DNA of 64,000 nucleotides, taken from the NCBI GenBank assembly GCA_023374045.1, contig CM041778.1, positions 293,175,533 to 293,239,532 on the forward strand, in the 5' to 3' direction. The notes below the pieces were generated by a model. That model was given only the letters and a program-made list of their open reading frames with translations. It did not search any database and was not told the DNA's origin. Below are positions 25,213 to 37,855 of the stretch, one piece after another; positions within the stretch are counted from its first letter, which is position 1; every line of letters starts with the position of its first letter. The DNA is from Limonium bicolor (lineage: Eukaryota > Streptophyta > Magnoliopsida > Caryophyllales > Plumbaginaceae). The position numbers and the translations under genes were made by a program.

Positions 25213-28200
25213 CTTCGTCCCGAAGTCCTCTTAATCAAATAGGTAAGTATATATAAATGTATAACTACCCATTTTCCCATAATGTATATCTATGTGATAT
25301 ATCATTTACATACGTCGTATTGCGCTTATACAGCCATTAGCCATCACGTTGTGGCGTTAGTTCATCATATGGATATAGGTGATCCATCAGCACCATCATT
25401 CCTATCATTCTACCAACCCTGACAACCTCCTGAGGTGTCCTCACATTCCATTGTTCTACATTCCATATCTAATGATTCATTTCGTATCTAGGCGATACCA
25501 TATGTAATCATTCTATAAAGCAATATGAAAACATATCACAATAGCATAGAAAAGTACTACACACATGGTGTACATACAATCATTCAAACAGTATCACATA
25601 AGATACATACATTCAAGTGTACAATCACACACAACAAACCAAACTCGTATGCCCCGCACCACCAATCTCTTTTTTTTTGTATGCAATGCATATCAAACAG
25701 CCAAAACTTAGTGCACACATGTGCACAGCCAAGGCTCTACCCCCCTTAAAAAGGGTTACGCCCCGTACCCCACAATATACAACAGCCGCTCAACAAGGAG
25801 CGCTGGATACTTGGCTCCCAAAGGGTTCTCCAACTCGTGGATTATCCTCATATAGAGAGCGGGTATGACTCTAGCCCTTCAGGGTTCCAATATATAAAAG
25901 GTGAGGCACTGATCTTTTGTGCTCTCTCCCAAGTTCTTCTTATGGGCCCACTCGCTCCGTATGAGGTTGTAGACCCATGAACAAAGGCTCAATTTGCCTC
26001 TTTTTTCATTGCTGTGAATCCACTGGTTTGGATCACTAGCATATATTCGTTGTGTCTTCTCTCACTGACATTCAGTTGAGATGTAAATATGACATTGGCT
26101 ACTGTTAGTACTTAGTGCACTTTGCACGTGCCTTTGTAATACTAAGACGTACCAGCCTATATGTCCCAAAGATGATGTTTGTCATCCTGTCTCCTGGTAG
26201 GTTTGTTCCAGAGTAACACCATGTTGTAGTTTTTTTTTTTACACACCTCTTGTTGATATCCACTTATCTTTCTGCATTCCATTAGATTAAATGCACGAGA
26301 GTGCAATAACCAAAACACTTAGTCATAAAGTGCGAGGCGTAAACGCTCAACAGCTAATATCCAATGAGGCAAATAGAAAAGATGTGCGAACTATCCTGTG
26401 AGTGGTACATTCCGAATCCACTGTTCCTTGCTTAAGGTATCTGCTATCATATAGCTTTATCTTTTCTCTGTGCGTAATCACGCGTTTATGTCCATATCAT
26501 CTGGTAGATTTCCTCTGGATTGCAAGAATTTGCTTGCTCCTTATGAGGGTTCTACATATTATTCGTCCATAATGGGTTTCCATGTTCTTATCCTTAGGTT
26601 TCACGTCCTTGAAAGGTTTCCTGTCTTCACTGTATACTGTCTACTATTCTCTGTTGATGGTTCTTGATTTCTTTAGCCCGTTGGTTTAACTGCGGCTCTT
26701 CTCGTCCATCTTCGAGGTAATCCGTCTTACTGTCCGTAGAATGGAGTTGACTACTTCTCGTGTTCCTAACACTACTTGTCTACTTGCATGGGGTACCGTA
26801 CTGATACATTACTACTTACCCGACTAACTTATAAATAAGTCTGTCAGGCCCACATGCTCCTAACGGAGTGCGGTCGTCCCATGTCTCGTTTAGTAAACTG
26901 GTAATGTCTGTCACACGGTTGTTGTGAAGTATTCTTTTGTCAATCTCCCTTTGATGGATATCTCCCCTTTTTTTTCTTCTTCTTCTTCTTTTTTTCTTCT
27001 CTTTTTTTTTGTCTTATTTTTTTGCTTGCTTCCCTTTTTTTGTGTAATAGTTCATGTTATCAGTTATCCTGTAATAAGTGTTATTGCCTTTGTGGCATCC
27101 GTGGTAATTTGTGCCATAGACTGGTATTATTCAACTCGGTGTAAGTAAAATCCGTGCTATATTAGCAAACTTGTTTCTCCCTTTTTTTTTTGATCTCATT
27201 GAGTATAACACATTTTCCTTTTTCTCCCTGGTTTTTTTTATCATATCTCATCCATATTTATTCGTCCCCTCATCCATGTAATTGGATGTATTGTAGATTG
27301 CATAATAGGTTGAGCAATTTGGCTCCCCACTTCCCAACCATCCTCATTGACGGTGGTGCATCTACAAAGGGTATGCTTGTCCACGAGGACTAAACATGTA
27401 TCACTAGTAGTGATTAGCATTTAAATGCGGGTATACACTGGTGGTATTTGGCTAATAAGCCATATCTGAAACTTCTTCGAACAATTTAAACTGGTGTGGT
27501 TCACAGTCACTATGGCTGTACAATTTCCCAGTTGCTGTGGTTGAACTAACGGTTCATCCAAAGTTGTATAGGTTTCTAATCTTAGGGTTTGTATGAAAAC
27601 GTTTGAAAAAACATCTTTTTTTTTGTATACATATAAAAGACTTAAAAGTAGTAGTTGTTGCAGTTGCATTTGCAGTTGCCGTTGCTGTTGCTGCACTTGC
27701 TCTAGCAAGTGCGCAAGGCAGATGGAAATTTCAGTGGTTTTTTTTTTGTCATAGCGCTTGCAATAGCAAGTGCGCCATGCAGGTGGAAATTCTGGTTCAG
27801 TAATTCCCGGTCTCATTGACTCTTCGTCATTTGAGTATTGCTACATGATAATGTAAGCATTAACATTCTGTTCATATATATCTTTTCCGTCAAGGTTTAA
27901 AGCTTACTGGTACTGAGTACACATAATCTCAGAAGTCATACACAAATGGCGAGTGGTCCCCGACACACTCCCATATACTAATAACATAAGTCTGTTTAAC
28001 ATCCAAGGTAAGTACATAACAAGGTAAGTAAACAAAGTCTTCCACCAGCGGTCTCATGGAGTTAGGGTACTCTTGCCCTATCTACTCCCTTGCCTTTATA
28101 GGCTCCAGCATCAGTAGATGTCTGGCCATCCTGACTGCCTCGTGGTACTCCAGATCCTCCAACTGTGGTCTTCTGAGTATTCTTTGGTGGCCTGTAATTA

Positions 28201-28229
28201 CGGCTCTCTGGGTTCATCCAACATTCAAA
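25213..28229 (-). other. Non-coding interior of element B
   Basis: About 3 kb between the zinc knuckles and the polypurine tract. No protease, RT or integrase motif is seen on either strand. The part from about 25900 to 27000 is homologous to the interior of element A. There are poly-T/CTT runs at 26968-27045 and a degenerate ttgcagttgc-type run near 27655-27700. A 131-codon minus-strand frame at 27421-27816 is glutamine/leucine-rich from that run and resembles no known family. Confidence 0.7.
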
Positions 28230-29471
28230 TTCCCTATGGCCCTCCTTGTGGCAGCACCGACACTCGACCTTGCGGCCTTCGCAGTCGACCCCAGGATGGT
28301 CCTTCCCACAACGCTTACAGTAAAAGTGGCGCTGGGGCTGTCCGGTGCCTGATAGTAGTATTTAAGTTTAAGTTAAAATCTGTTGATATAGAGGTTAAGG
28401 TCACAATTGAGTTTTAAGAGGTAGGCGTTCTCACCCTTAGGAGGTGCAGATCTCAAAGGCTTAGCGTCTATAGTTGGGCCGGTCAGCCGAAGGACGGGCT
28501 CTTTCCCTTTCTTTCCCTAGTGACCCTGCTGCCCTTTCTTTTTAAAGAATTTCTTGTTAAAGGTTTCGGGTCAGCATTCCTAAAGGTATTTAATATGGTA
28601 CACAATTTAGAATGGGATAAGTCCTTACTTCCCTTCTTCTGGCTATTGCCTGAAGATGCTCCTCCACTCAGACTCTTCCTCAGGGTTCTTCCTTTTCTTT
28701 GCCCCTAGAGTCTCTTCCCGAGTCTGGAGCATTAGCTCCGTCCTCGAGGCAGTCTCATAACACTCCTGGAATCTCCTTGGTAAGTTCTCACTAAGCTAAT
28801 TGGTATTGCAGTAAGTAAAGGATTTTATGGCTTTCATGTTAGCACCTGGATGGTAGTGTAGAGGGTAGCACCCATCGCCATCTGAATGCGAAAGAATAGT
28901 CCTCCCTGGAACTTCTCGACCTTAACGGTCTCTGAGTAATCCACACCGGGGATGAAGTCCAGCTGACCAATGAATCGAGCGTAATACTCATCCACGGTCA
29001 GACCTCCTTGGGTCAATGTCTCAAACTCATGGCGCTTCTTCTGCTTGAGATGCGCCGGGTAGTACTTCCCTCTCATCAACTCTACAAAGGCAGCCCACGA
29101 AAAGTCGGGCGTAGCCAGGTGCTGGTCCTTGACCAACATCCACCAAGTGCTGGCTGCATCCTTCAGATGGAAAGCAGCAATGGCGACCTTTTGTCGTCCG
29201 GTACCTGTGAAGCTTCATACGCTTTCTCATGTTCAACAATGTAACGCTCCAAAGCTACGGGGTCTGGTTCCCCTGAATATGTAGGTGGTCGGGTCTCGCT
29301 AACTGACTTCAGCCAGTTCGTTTCCCTGGGCTGTGGCGGGTGGGCTGGTGCTCCTCCTATTTGAGTACCCAGCTGTGCAAGAACGGCTGCAACCGTCTCA
29401 GCAACTCCTGGAATGCCGGGGTCACCGCCTCCACCTCTTCCAGTACCACGCCCTCTAGTTCCTCCAGACAT
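28230..29471 (-). pseudogene. Broken retrotransposon gag of element B, with two CCHC zinc knuckles
   Basis: Capsid-type Gag of a Ty3/gypsy element, which would package the element's RNA. The start region (MSGGTRGRG..., from 29471) is glycine-rich. It is followed by a Retrotrans_gag core: a PPTYSGEPDP segment, then after a frame change near 29140-29160 a segment with SWAAFVELMRGKYYPAHLK and LTQGGLTVDEYYARF (to about 28834). After more disruption, two tandem knuckles lie at about 28230-28315: CKRCGKDHPGVDC and CRCCHKEGHREFEC, both C-x2-C-x4-H-x4-C. It is not one intact frame. No protease or RT follows, whereas in an intact element gag-pol would continue for more than 3 kb. Confidence 0.85.
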
Positions 29472-29687
29472 CTGTAGTACAGTATGTCACGTAAATACTC
29501 GGTAATTTACCGTACACAACCAATAGATATTAAGTTGCCTTAAGGCTAACCTGTCACGCAATTTGCGTTACTAGACACAATATCTTTCTAAGACGAATCG
29601 TCTCGTAACTCCCAAATATTTCCCATAATTTCCCAAGTCCTAAGCTCACTGTCTTAACCTACTTTCTCGTCATCAGAGCGGTACTCC

Positions 29688-29699
29688 GCTCTGATACCA
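29688..29699 (-). other. Primer binding site of element B
   Basis: The minus strand reads TGGTATCAGAGC, the standard plant initiator-Met tRNA primer site, four bases inside the 5' LTR. It proves the element's minus orientation. Confidence 0.92.
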
Positions 29700-29703
29700 C
29701 TTT

Positions 29704-32700
29704 TGTAACACCCCTCTCGGTAATCACGATATAATCTCTCACGTAGCAATAAATAAAACGTCTCACAGCGGAAAAACAAATAACCATTACAAAACTCACT
29801 CGGGTGTCACCGGCCGTTACTCGCCCATGCGAGCAACGCAGCCAAACTACATCCAACTTCCAATACAAATAAACTGCTAACCGCAGTGATAACGAGAAAC
29901 TCCTATACATCACACTAAGTCCATAAACCATAAACATCGACAAGTGAGCGTCTACCCAATCCTGAAAAATACATAACCTTACCATAAGACCATACACCAT
30001 CTTCATTACAATACAACATCTCCAATTACCCTGTTCCTGCTCTTCAGCTCCGACAATGATCAACAACCTGAAATGGTGTAGTATCAGCGATAGACGCTGA
30101 GTATGCCGGGCCTGGACCCTAATGGTCACTTGTCATTTTAACCATCTTATTATTAGATTGGTTTCATGCTTTCCCTTTTACAGTTATAATCAAAACTGAA
30201 GCATAAATATACATAATCAACCATCCAAATATCCATAAACATTAGTCATCCATCCAAACCAAACATTCATAGAATATTTCAAATAACATTTGTATATATA
30301 TCGAGCAATAACAATTTAATGTACCATGTACATTCGCCGTAGCGTACGTTTTCATATTTACCTTACCTTAGCCTTGTAGGCTCCATCCAACCATCAACAC
30401 ACATAAAATAACCACAAGTATAACCAATGAACAACAAAGCGAAACAACGAGAATAATAAACAAGTATTAAGTCTCGTCCATGGTATTGTTCGCCACTGTA
30501 TAAGTCTCCAATTTTTTTAGTTGTTCAGTTACACCTAGTGACAATGTCTCGTTAAAACGACATGTCTCTAGTTACCCATATATTATGGCGGGTCACCCAC
30601 GGCAGTAGCCACTCCAACGGTAGAGTCTCCGACCAACGAGCCATTCTAGCTCACGGGAAATTTTCTTGATACTTACGGACCCGTACGCGGACATCCTGGT
30701 ATCGTTTTGTGATCACAGCGCGCACCAAGAGCCACATCCTCTTGGCTTTACTTCCATTCCATAATTAATTAATTATACCATCGCATCGCATTACCAAATT
30801 TTCTAACACAGCAGACTAAGGTCATTAGTCCAATCCGGAGTCTGTAAACTCGGGATCCAGTGCTAGATACAGAGCGGCGTATAGAAAGGCCAATGCTCCG
30901 TATAAAAGTCTCAGATAATATGTATATGTTATTATCATAGTGCTACAACGTTTTACTTACGTTCCTTATATTTCATATAGATAGCACCATAGCCGCTAGT
31001 TCGTTTTATATATTAGGTTCATATATACGAACCAATACTGTTAACTCAACAACAGTAAATAATAAGCAGCTATAAATATACATTCATGCATATTAATATC
31101 ACATTCAGACAAACAATCTTATCACAGATCACACAGAAGTCTGAACTGAGGAACCCTCAAGACAATTAGAGACACATAACAACATCAAGTTATATCAACC
31201 AAATCCGAGCCCAAGGAGCAACCTTAGGTCAACTCGGATCAACCCCTTTACATACGTTCACCCTGACTGTATTACGGTGGAGTATGAATCAGCAAGATCC
31301 TACGCTCCGTGTAGTCCGTTAGCTCGTCAAGCGTCCTTGCAGAAGTATACTCTAAACGGTAATAAACTATAAGTCAGTCTCCATGACTAACTACATCCGG
31401 TATTCCGAAATAAGTAAACCCCGACAGTTCACCCCTATTTTCTACAGTTGTTCGTTACGGGTTTCTCTAAAACAGTCGGTTTTGTTACTTAAACGCGTAC
31501 GTCATAACATTTCAACTGTTAAGTTTAATTCGTTGTATTTCTTTTTAATCTTGTCCACCATCTAGCTTAGGTACATATCCTATAGTTGCATGTATTCATG
31601 CATGATTATAGTATATTATATTTTGTATTGTATCCTAAACTCATAACTTATAGTTCATGACTATACATTTTTTTTTATAACCACCACCATTAAATCATAT
31701 GGTTTCCAACCAAAGATATATCCACCTTATATACATTATCTTTGTATGTATATATTTACCACGTAGGTAATTCCCATGAGTTTAAAAACTCTTATATCAT
31801 AGTTACATTTTATCATCTTATGTTAGATGATTATTCCCATTAGTTGTATTGTACAACTTATATTAAGATTGTTATCCTAATATTATGTAACATTTTATGT
31901 TGTATAATTACAACTCCTAAGGTTTACCATACACCTTAGTTTATAAATCTCATTTATTTATAGTTTGTCACATTATTTTATGTGAGTACCCTTCCTTATA
32001 TTAATTCCATCTAAACCATATCATTGTATAACATTTATAACATTATAGACCTTAGTCTAAAATTATCTTCAACTCTTATTAACTCAGTATAGCCCTTAAC
32101 TTAATTTAAATTCCGTTTGACCACATAACATTATGTAATGTTATACCATTACTAATACCATATATGATATTTTTATTCCCTTTAATTTATAACCTATAGT
32201 TTTATACAAAACTATTATATTGCCTCATAGGCATATAAAACTTATTCTTTCCATAAACCATATTCCTTTGTTTACAAAATCACCCCTTTCTTTTTACCAT
32301 GTTATATATACCATTTAATATAACATTTCTAACTTATAAAAGTATAACCTATGGTTATTTTTTGTAAATCCGAACAGCCCTTGTGCTTTTAAATTGCCAT
32401 TTGGCCCTATTTATAACATATAGTTTATCATATCATTAAAACCATATATTATACATATCTATAATTCTTAATAATTCTAAAATCACCAAATTCCACCAAA
32501 GGGTTATAAATATCCTTATTAACCCATATACTTTTCAATATTTACCATTCCACCATCTATTTTTCTCCAAAGTGTCATAATGACATATAACTATATTATA
32601 CATATATAGTTCATTTTAATTCCAAAATCCACCAAATAAATTCCTAAAAATTCCTAATAGCCCATGGGTGTTTTAAAATACCATTGTACACCCTTATTTT

Positions 32701-35246
32701 TGGTAATAACATATTTACCACATATGTTATAAAAATATTACCTTAAGATACTTATCTTATTATAACACCTTAAATAAGTTATAACTTATCTATTTGGTCA
32801 AAACCTAGCATATGGTCAAGGTTGACCACCTTAATATTTCCTTGACCACCAATTTCCTTTAATTACGGTTTGCACCAAACTTTCAAAATCACCATTTAAC
32901 CCCAAAACTTATAAAATTTATAAACTTTATTTTAACTCTTTTTAACTCTATTTTCGGCTTTATTTTCTAAGTCCCTAATTTAATTTAATTACATATAAAC
33001 CCCTTATTCATTTCGGTAATAATTATATACCACCTAAACTTAAATAAAAGCTTGTAAATGCATAAATAAAATGGCCTAAAATACATGGCCTTATTACAAA
33101 CATTGTCTTGCAAAATAAATTACACATAAATGTCCAAAATACATATATAATTTGGCCTCACCATATAATTTCATTTATTACCAAACTTCCACACAATGTC
33201 TTAAATTGACATTTATGCTTGTTTAATTAGTTATAAAATTTATAAAACCATTCCTTAAACATTTTAAGGTCAAACAAGACCTTATTTTACCTCTTCACTC
33301 ACGACAATTAATATACACACACTTAAACTTGTGTTAATGTATCAAGTTAAGGTTTTAAGTGATTTATACCTTGATTTAGCTTAGGTAAAGCCTTGTTTGG
33401 GTTCGCCACCTTAAGGAGAAATTCTCCACAGCTTGTTTTACATTTTTTCAACAGAAACTAAGGCCTAGTTAGTCTCCAAGAAAGATCTAACCATAAGAAG
33501 TAATTTAATGTAAGATTTAAGGCAAAAATCACCTTAAGAATGCAAGGAGAGTTCAAGATGGTTTCAACCTGAATCAAACACACCACAAGGTGTTAGATCT
33601 ACTATATTGACATAGGAAATAGCTAGATCTCAACAAGCTGCCTTGTTATTAGGTTTTACCTTGGAAAAAATGCCTTAAAAGAGGGTATTTCCTTTGGATC
33701 TCGGCCATCCTTGCTCCAAATGGCTAACCAACTGATTCCACATGAAAAGGAGAAGAAAATGAGGCTATGACCAAAGTTTCACAGCCGAACTTGAAGGGAA
33801 TCAAAAGTTATGAGCTTAAAGCACATTTTTACCTTAAATGGTCAAGACTTGAACTTTCCTCCTTAGATCTGGTTATGTACGAAACCGACACTTCCTTTAA
33901 CCTCCAAATCACTCTACATAGATGTATAGAAAAGGTTGGAGTGTAGATCAATCGAAAAAGGAAGGAAATATGAAGAAAATGGGCATTTTTATGCCTTAGG
34001 AGCTTACCTAGAGCTTGAGATCTCATCAATGGTGCTTGGAACTCTTACCTACGGTGGAGAGGAGCCAAAGGGAGCTCAAGGGCAGAGCAACCTCGGCTGA
34101 AGAGGAGAAATGGAAGGAAATGACCTAAATTAAGCTTAAAGCACATTTTTGCATTTTTTAATGATTTTGTTGCTTTGATGACTCATCAAGTCTGATTGGG
34201 GTTGAATAATTGGATCTAATTCAGTGGAGACACACAAGAGGACAGCCGTGTATGATAGGAGAAGGTGGTGAATTATTTGATTCCAATTTGAATCAAAAAT
34301 GGACAAATAATGTTACTTTAAGCTATTATTGAATAAGTGACTCATCTCCTTTGTCTTCTTCTTGTTTGGAGCTTGTATCAGCCGTGTAATAAGGGAAAAG
34401 AGAAGCTCTCCAACGGCTGCACTCACATGGGGGAAGCAAAAGGTGAGACAAGTTTTGTTTTATTAGGTAAAGTTTGTCTTTTTTGTTATTTTATGTAAAA
34501 GTAAGAGCATATATTTAATTGTCACATGTCTCTTGTCTCTTGGTCTGTTAAGAGACTTAATTATCTGATTTCATGTAGTCCATTTCGTGGTCAATGGTCA
34601 ACATTGACCAACTTAGTCAATGTTGACCCAAACGGGCCCCACATTAGGGTTTTATTAATATTTTAATATTAAATTTGTAAAAATTCATAAATTTCTGGAA
34701 TTAAATTCCTAATATCATATAATATGATATTTTATTATATTTAAAGGTAATTATAACCTTTTAGCCCATTTAAAACCAATTTAAAAGGCGATTACACAAA
34801 AACGTGCTTTAAGGAGTTCTAGTGCACATTTTGTGTCGCCAGGTGTTTCTGAGCTCTGTTTCCTTTGACAACGGTTTTGTTGTCTTCCTTACATGATATT
34901 TGATCATGGTATTCAATTTTATATCATTTAGAGGTCATTTGATTTTTAAGGTTTTCCTAGAGTACCTTTTGCTCTTTTTGACCTTGAAGCATGTAAATGC
35001 TTTTTCTTTGTGTTGGAGTGTTGTCCAACGGTTATAATATGTTTAGTAATGTGTTAATATGCTTAGGACAAATTTTTAGGTCCTAAGTAGTTCATTTGGG
35101 TATTTGTTTACCCTAAACAGTCAAAGGGTGCAACATCTTGTTTTATGTTGACCACTATTGTTCTCAATTGACTTTTAAGGCATGTTTAGGCCTTAATTAA
35201 TGTGATTAAATATTTAATCCATGTTTTATTAATTTGGGGTATTTCA
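29704..35246 (-). repeat. 5' LTR of element B (5543 bp)
   Basis: Reads TGTAACACCCCTCTCGG ... TTTGGGGTATTTCA on the plus strand. It matches the left LTR and lacks the solo insertion. It contains the unfilled GTATG site at 31282-31286, the W-box cluster at 34595-34629 and TGACTCA at 34179-34185. Long AT-rich tracts (31600-33300) hold no genes. Confidence 0.92.
34595..34629. promoter_or_regulatory. W-box cluster in right B LTR
   Basis: Palindrome tggtcaacattgacca plus gtcaatgttgaccc, the same as at 24552-24584 in the other LTR. It lies in the 5' LTR of element B, so upstream of its expected transcription start. Confidence 0.5.
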
Positions 35247-35251
35247 TTACC
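35247..35251. repeat. Target site duplication TTACC (right copy), element B
   Basis: Second TTACC, directly after CA at 35245-35246. Confidence 0.95.
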
Positions 35252-36932
35252 CCAATATTAATAAAAGTACATGTAATGTTATCAGTTGTTCGAGAATTGC
35301 TCGAGGAACATAAGTGGACATGATAAAGTGGACTCCGGTGACAGGTATGGTTTTCTTGCAACCTGTGTCCTACCGGATTACACCGGCTTGTATGCCAATG
35401 TGTTTTTCTGTGTGTTTGCCACGTTCTAAGATAAATCATGAAACGAGTTTACAGTCGTTACTTGTTGTTGTATGTTTACGTGCCGATACCGGTAACCTCG
35501 AATGCGCTTGAAGGGCTAGTTAACCACTATTAGGTAAACGTAAGAGAACGGTATCCGGTGATAACATTTCCGACATAAGGAACGTTCTAACCACGGCTAT
35601 GCGTGAGTTAGTTATGTGATGTTTGTGTGTGATGTTTGTGTGTGAATGTATGACTCTCCCTTCCCTTGTGTGTGTGTCTAACAAGACTTTACCCAATGTT
35701 GTGATTGTTTAATTAAGTTCAATGTTGAACTTCTAACAAGGGCTAACGGGGGAAGTGAGGAGTCCGGTCTGTTCCGGCCACGCGTGTGAGTATGGGGGTC
35801 GTTGTCATATCAGGTTCGATCCTCTCTGTATGTTATGGTTGTTTTCCAACCTTCCCTTTAGCTTAACCAAGGCTATTTTACTGACTCACGTCGGGCCACA
35901 GGGGCATACTATGTTATGTTTGTTCGGTGTGCTTGGATCACTATATCTGAGACACCTTGTGTTAAGTTATCCGTTCATTTAACGAGACGGTAACGAGTTA
36001 TGTAATGAGCTTATCATGAGACTGGCAACATTCTCTAGGCAACAAGTGAACTGACTATGTTTGGGCCGGTTCATAAAAGGGAACCGTACCCGTTATGTTA
36101 TGTATTGTTGTTATGATGCAATATCTATTGCGATGTTATTATGTGCATGTTGTAACGTGAAAAGTGTTGTTATGTGTTGTTATGTGATGAATGTTATATG
36201 TTGTAAAATGTGGAGTATGTGGATCATGGAAATGAATCCCAGTTTGTGATAAGAGGCGTTTAAGGATAACCCGATTAATGGGTAGTTGTCGTCTATTAAG
36301 GAAGTAGCTCCATTAGAGGAGAAACACTCTAGGGACAATGAATACCATGAGTGACTTATGAAGTAAGGATGTACTATCCGTTTGTTGAGCCCATTGAGGC
36401 GAAATGTTATGTGTTGTGTGTTTACAGTTGCATGCATGATTTAAATATAATCAACCGTATGCTAAGACGACAATTAGTTGTGCGTGGCCCGGTAGCATGT
36501 GGGCTGTGGGATTACCATACCAGTAAAGGTGCTGAGCCCCTCGGGGGCCACCCTTTCTCTTCTTTTCCTATTTTAGGTACAGAGAGCTGGAAGCCGTTCG
36601 AGAGTAGGACGGGGTAGTCGTTGTACATGGGTAATCATTTAAGTTGTATATATGCAGTAGGTGTAGTAAGACCGAAATTGTTATCGGCATCAGTTTGTAA
36701 ATATTCGGTATAGTTGGAAAGTGTAAGTTGTTTCTATTGTTAATGGAAGGGTCAGTAATGTGTAGTCGCTCGGGAATCTAGTCCATCAGACCGGTACAAT
36801 GTTTATGTAATAGCCTTGTTAGCCACGTGGGTGGTTAACGGCGTGTAACACCATCGAGTTAAGTAATGTGACGAAGTATGTTTTTCCGCTGCAGTTTATT
36901 GTAAGTTTGTTAATGTTGGATGGGGTGTTACA
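35252..36932 (+). repeat. 3' LTR of element A, second part
   Basis: Resumes at ccaatattaataaaagtacatg, matching the 5' LTR from 5882, and ends GGATGGGGTGTTACA at 36932. The two parts together give about 4457 bp, against 4448 bp for the 5' LTR. Confidence 0.93.
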
Positions 36933-36937
36933 AATGG
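36933..36937. repeat. Target site duplication AATGG (right copy), element A
   Basis: AATGG directly follows the terminal CA of the 3' LTR and matches 3110-3114. Confidence 0.95.
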
Positions 36938-37855
36938 AGAAGCAAATAAGCTCTTCAAACTTGATTTTCCTCCTTCAATGGAGTTTTCCAATGGAACCAA
37001 ACTTGTTCTTATGGAGATTTGAAAAGATAGAAAGAAAGGGCTTGCTTTAACTAAGAGTAATCTATGTTTAGTTTTTGATTTGAAGCTAAAATGAGTAATT
37101 AATGAGCAAGACAAGATGGAGCAATAATGGAGCTGCACTTATGGTTTCTTAGGGAGGAAGAAGATGATGAAAACCGGTGGAAGAAGAAGAGAATGAAGAA
37201 GGAGAGAGGTAAGCTAAAGTAAAGATTTTTCCTTAAAAGTAAATAGTACTATTCTCTTATTTCTCTCTTCTTTTCCAACTTTGCTGGCTCATGTGGTGAC
37301 TCACCACTTCAAAACCATCCCCCTTGGCTTAATGAAGATATTTATGGTCTTTTTTGACCAATTAATTAAGCTAAGTTGACTTAAGCTTAAATTGGGCACT
37401 ATTTGGTTACTATTCACAATTAGTGCACATATTTATGAAATTTTTGGTTTCCCATTGATTTAGGCTTCATCATGTGATACTAATTAGTACACAAGTTAAT
37501 AAAGGTGTAATCATGGGCATTTAGCCATTCAAAACCTCCTTCTAAGACAATTTTTCAAAAATGTGCTTTAAGAGTCCTTAAAGCACAATTTGTGTTTTAA
37601 CTTGTTTTTGAGCTTGGTTTTCTTTGGTAATTGGTTTATCATGTCCATTATAATGTTACTAAGGTCTTAGAATTATATTTGGGTGTTAACCAAAGTTACT
37701 CCAAGCTTAGAGCATGTTTTTGCTTAAATTGCTCTTAAGGTGTTTCCTTGTGTTTTCTTTGGTTTAAATTGTTTCTTAATGTTCCTAAGGCGTATTTTAG
37801 CCTTCTTATATCTTATTTTAACGTGTAAACACCATATCTAGGTTGAGGTATTTCA
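36938..37855 (-). mobile_element. A'-type LTR, right-hand part
   Basis: Continuation of the LTR at 1-3114. It matches the solo A LTR from about 20090 to 21197, including the hairpin near 37560-37590 and TGACTCA at 37297-37303, and ends ggttgaggtatttca at 37855. The flank is AAAGT (37856-37860), whose partner would lie left of the window. Confidence 0.8.

Larger units (their letters stand above)
15207..35246 (-). mobile_element. Complete gag-only LTR retrotransposon B, minus strand
   Basis: In transcription order: 5' LTR 35246-29704, primer site 29699-29688, broken gag 29471-28230, non-coding stretch, polypurine tract 25212-25194, 3' LTR 25193-15207 (itself carrying a solo A LTR). TTACC flanks both sides. 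The LTRs are about 5.55 kb each and align throughout, apart from the solo LTR and many small indels in AT-rich parts. There is no protease, RT, RNase H or integrase in the 4.5-kb interior. The structure resembles TR-GAG type non-autonomous elements (LTRs plus gag only). Terminal bases and part of the interior are shared with element A, so both probably used the same helper. Confidence 0.9.
3115..36932 (+). mobile_element. Complete LARD-like LTR retrotransposon A, interrupted by element B
   Basis: Full-length element: 5' LTR 3115-7562, primer site 7567-7578, internal domain 7563-12430, polypurine tract near 12418-12425, and 3' LTR 12431-15206 continued at 35252-36932 after removal of element B. 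It is flanked by AATGG on both sides. Without the insert it is about 13.8 kb. The two LTRs are nearly identical over their length (scattered substitutions and 1-2 bp indels), so insertion was recent. No gag, protease, RT or integrase is found in the internal 4.9 kb, so it must have moved using proteins from another element. Long LTRs around a non-coding interior fit the LARD description. The likely parent lineage is Tekay/Del chromovirus, from the pol stub before the 3' LTR. Confidence 0.9.

Noticed and set aside
26968..27045. Poly-T/CTT-rich frame giving a hydrophobic peptide (26924-27148)
   Set aside because: Low-complexity T runs translate to F/L/S and mimic a membrane segment. It lies in the non-coding interior of element B.
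27421..27816. 131-codon minus-strand Q/L-rich frame
   Set aside because: Driven by a degenerate ttgcagttg-type repeat in the non-coding interior of B. No family resemblance.
28056..28417. Plus-strand frames of 98-99 codons
   Set aside because: They are antisense to the gag zinc knuckles of element B, which explain the base pattern.
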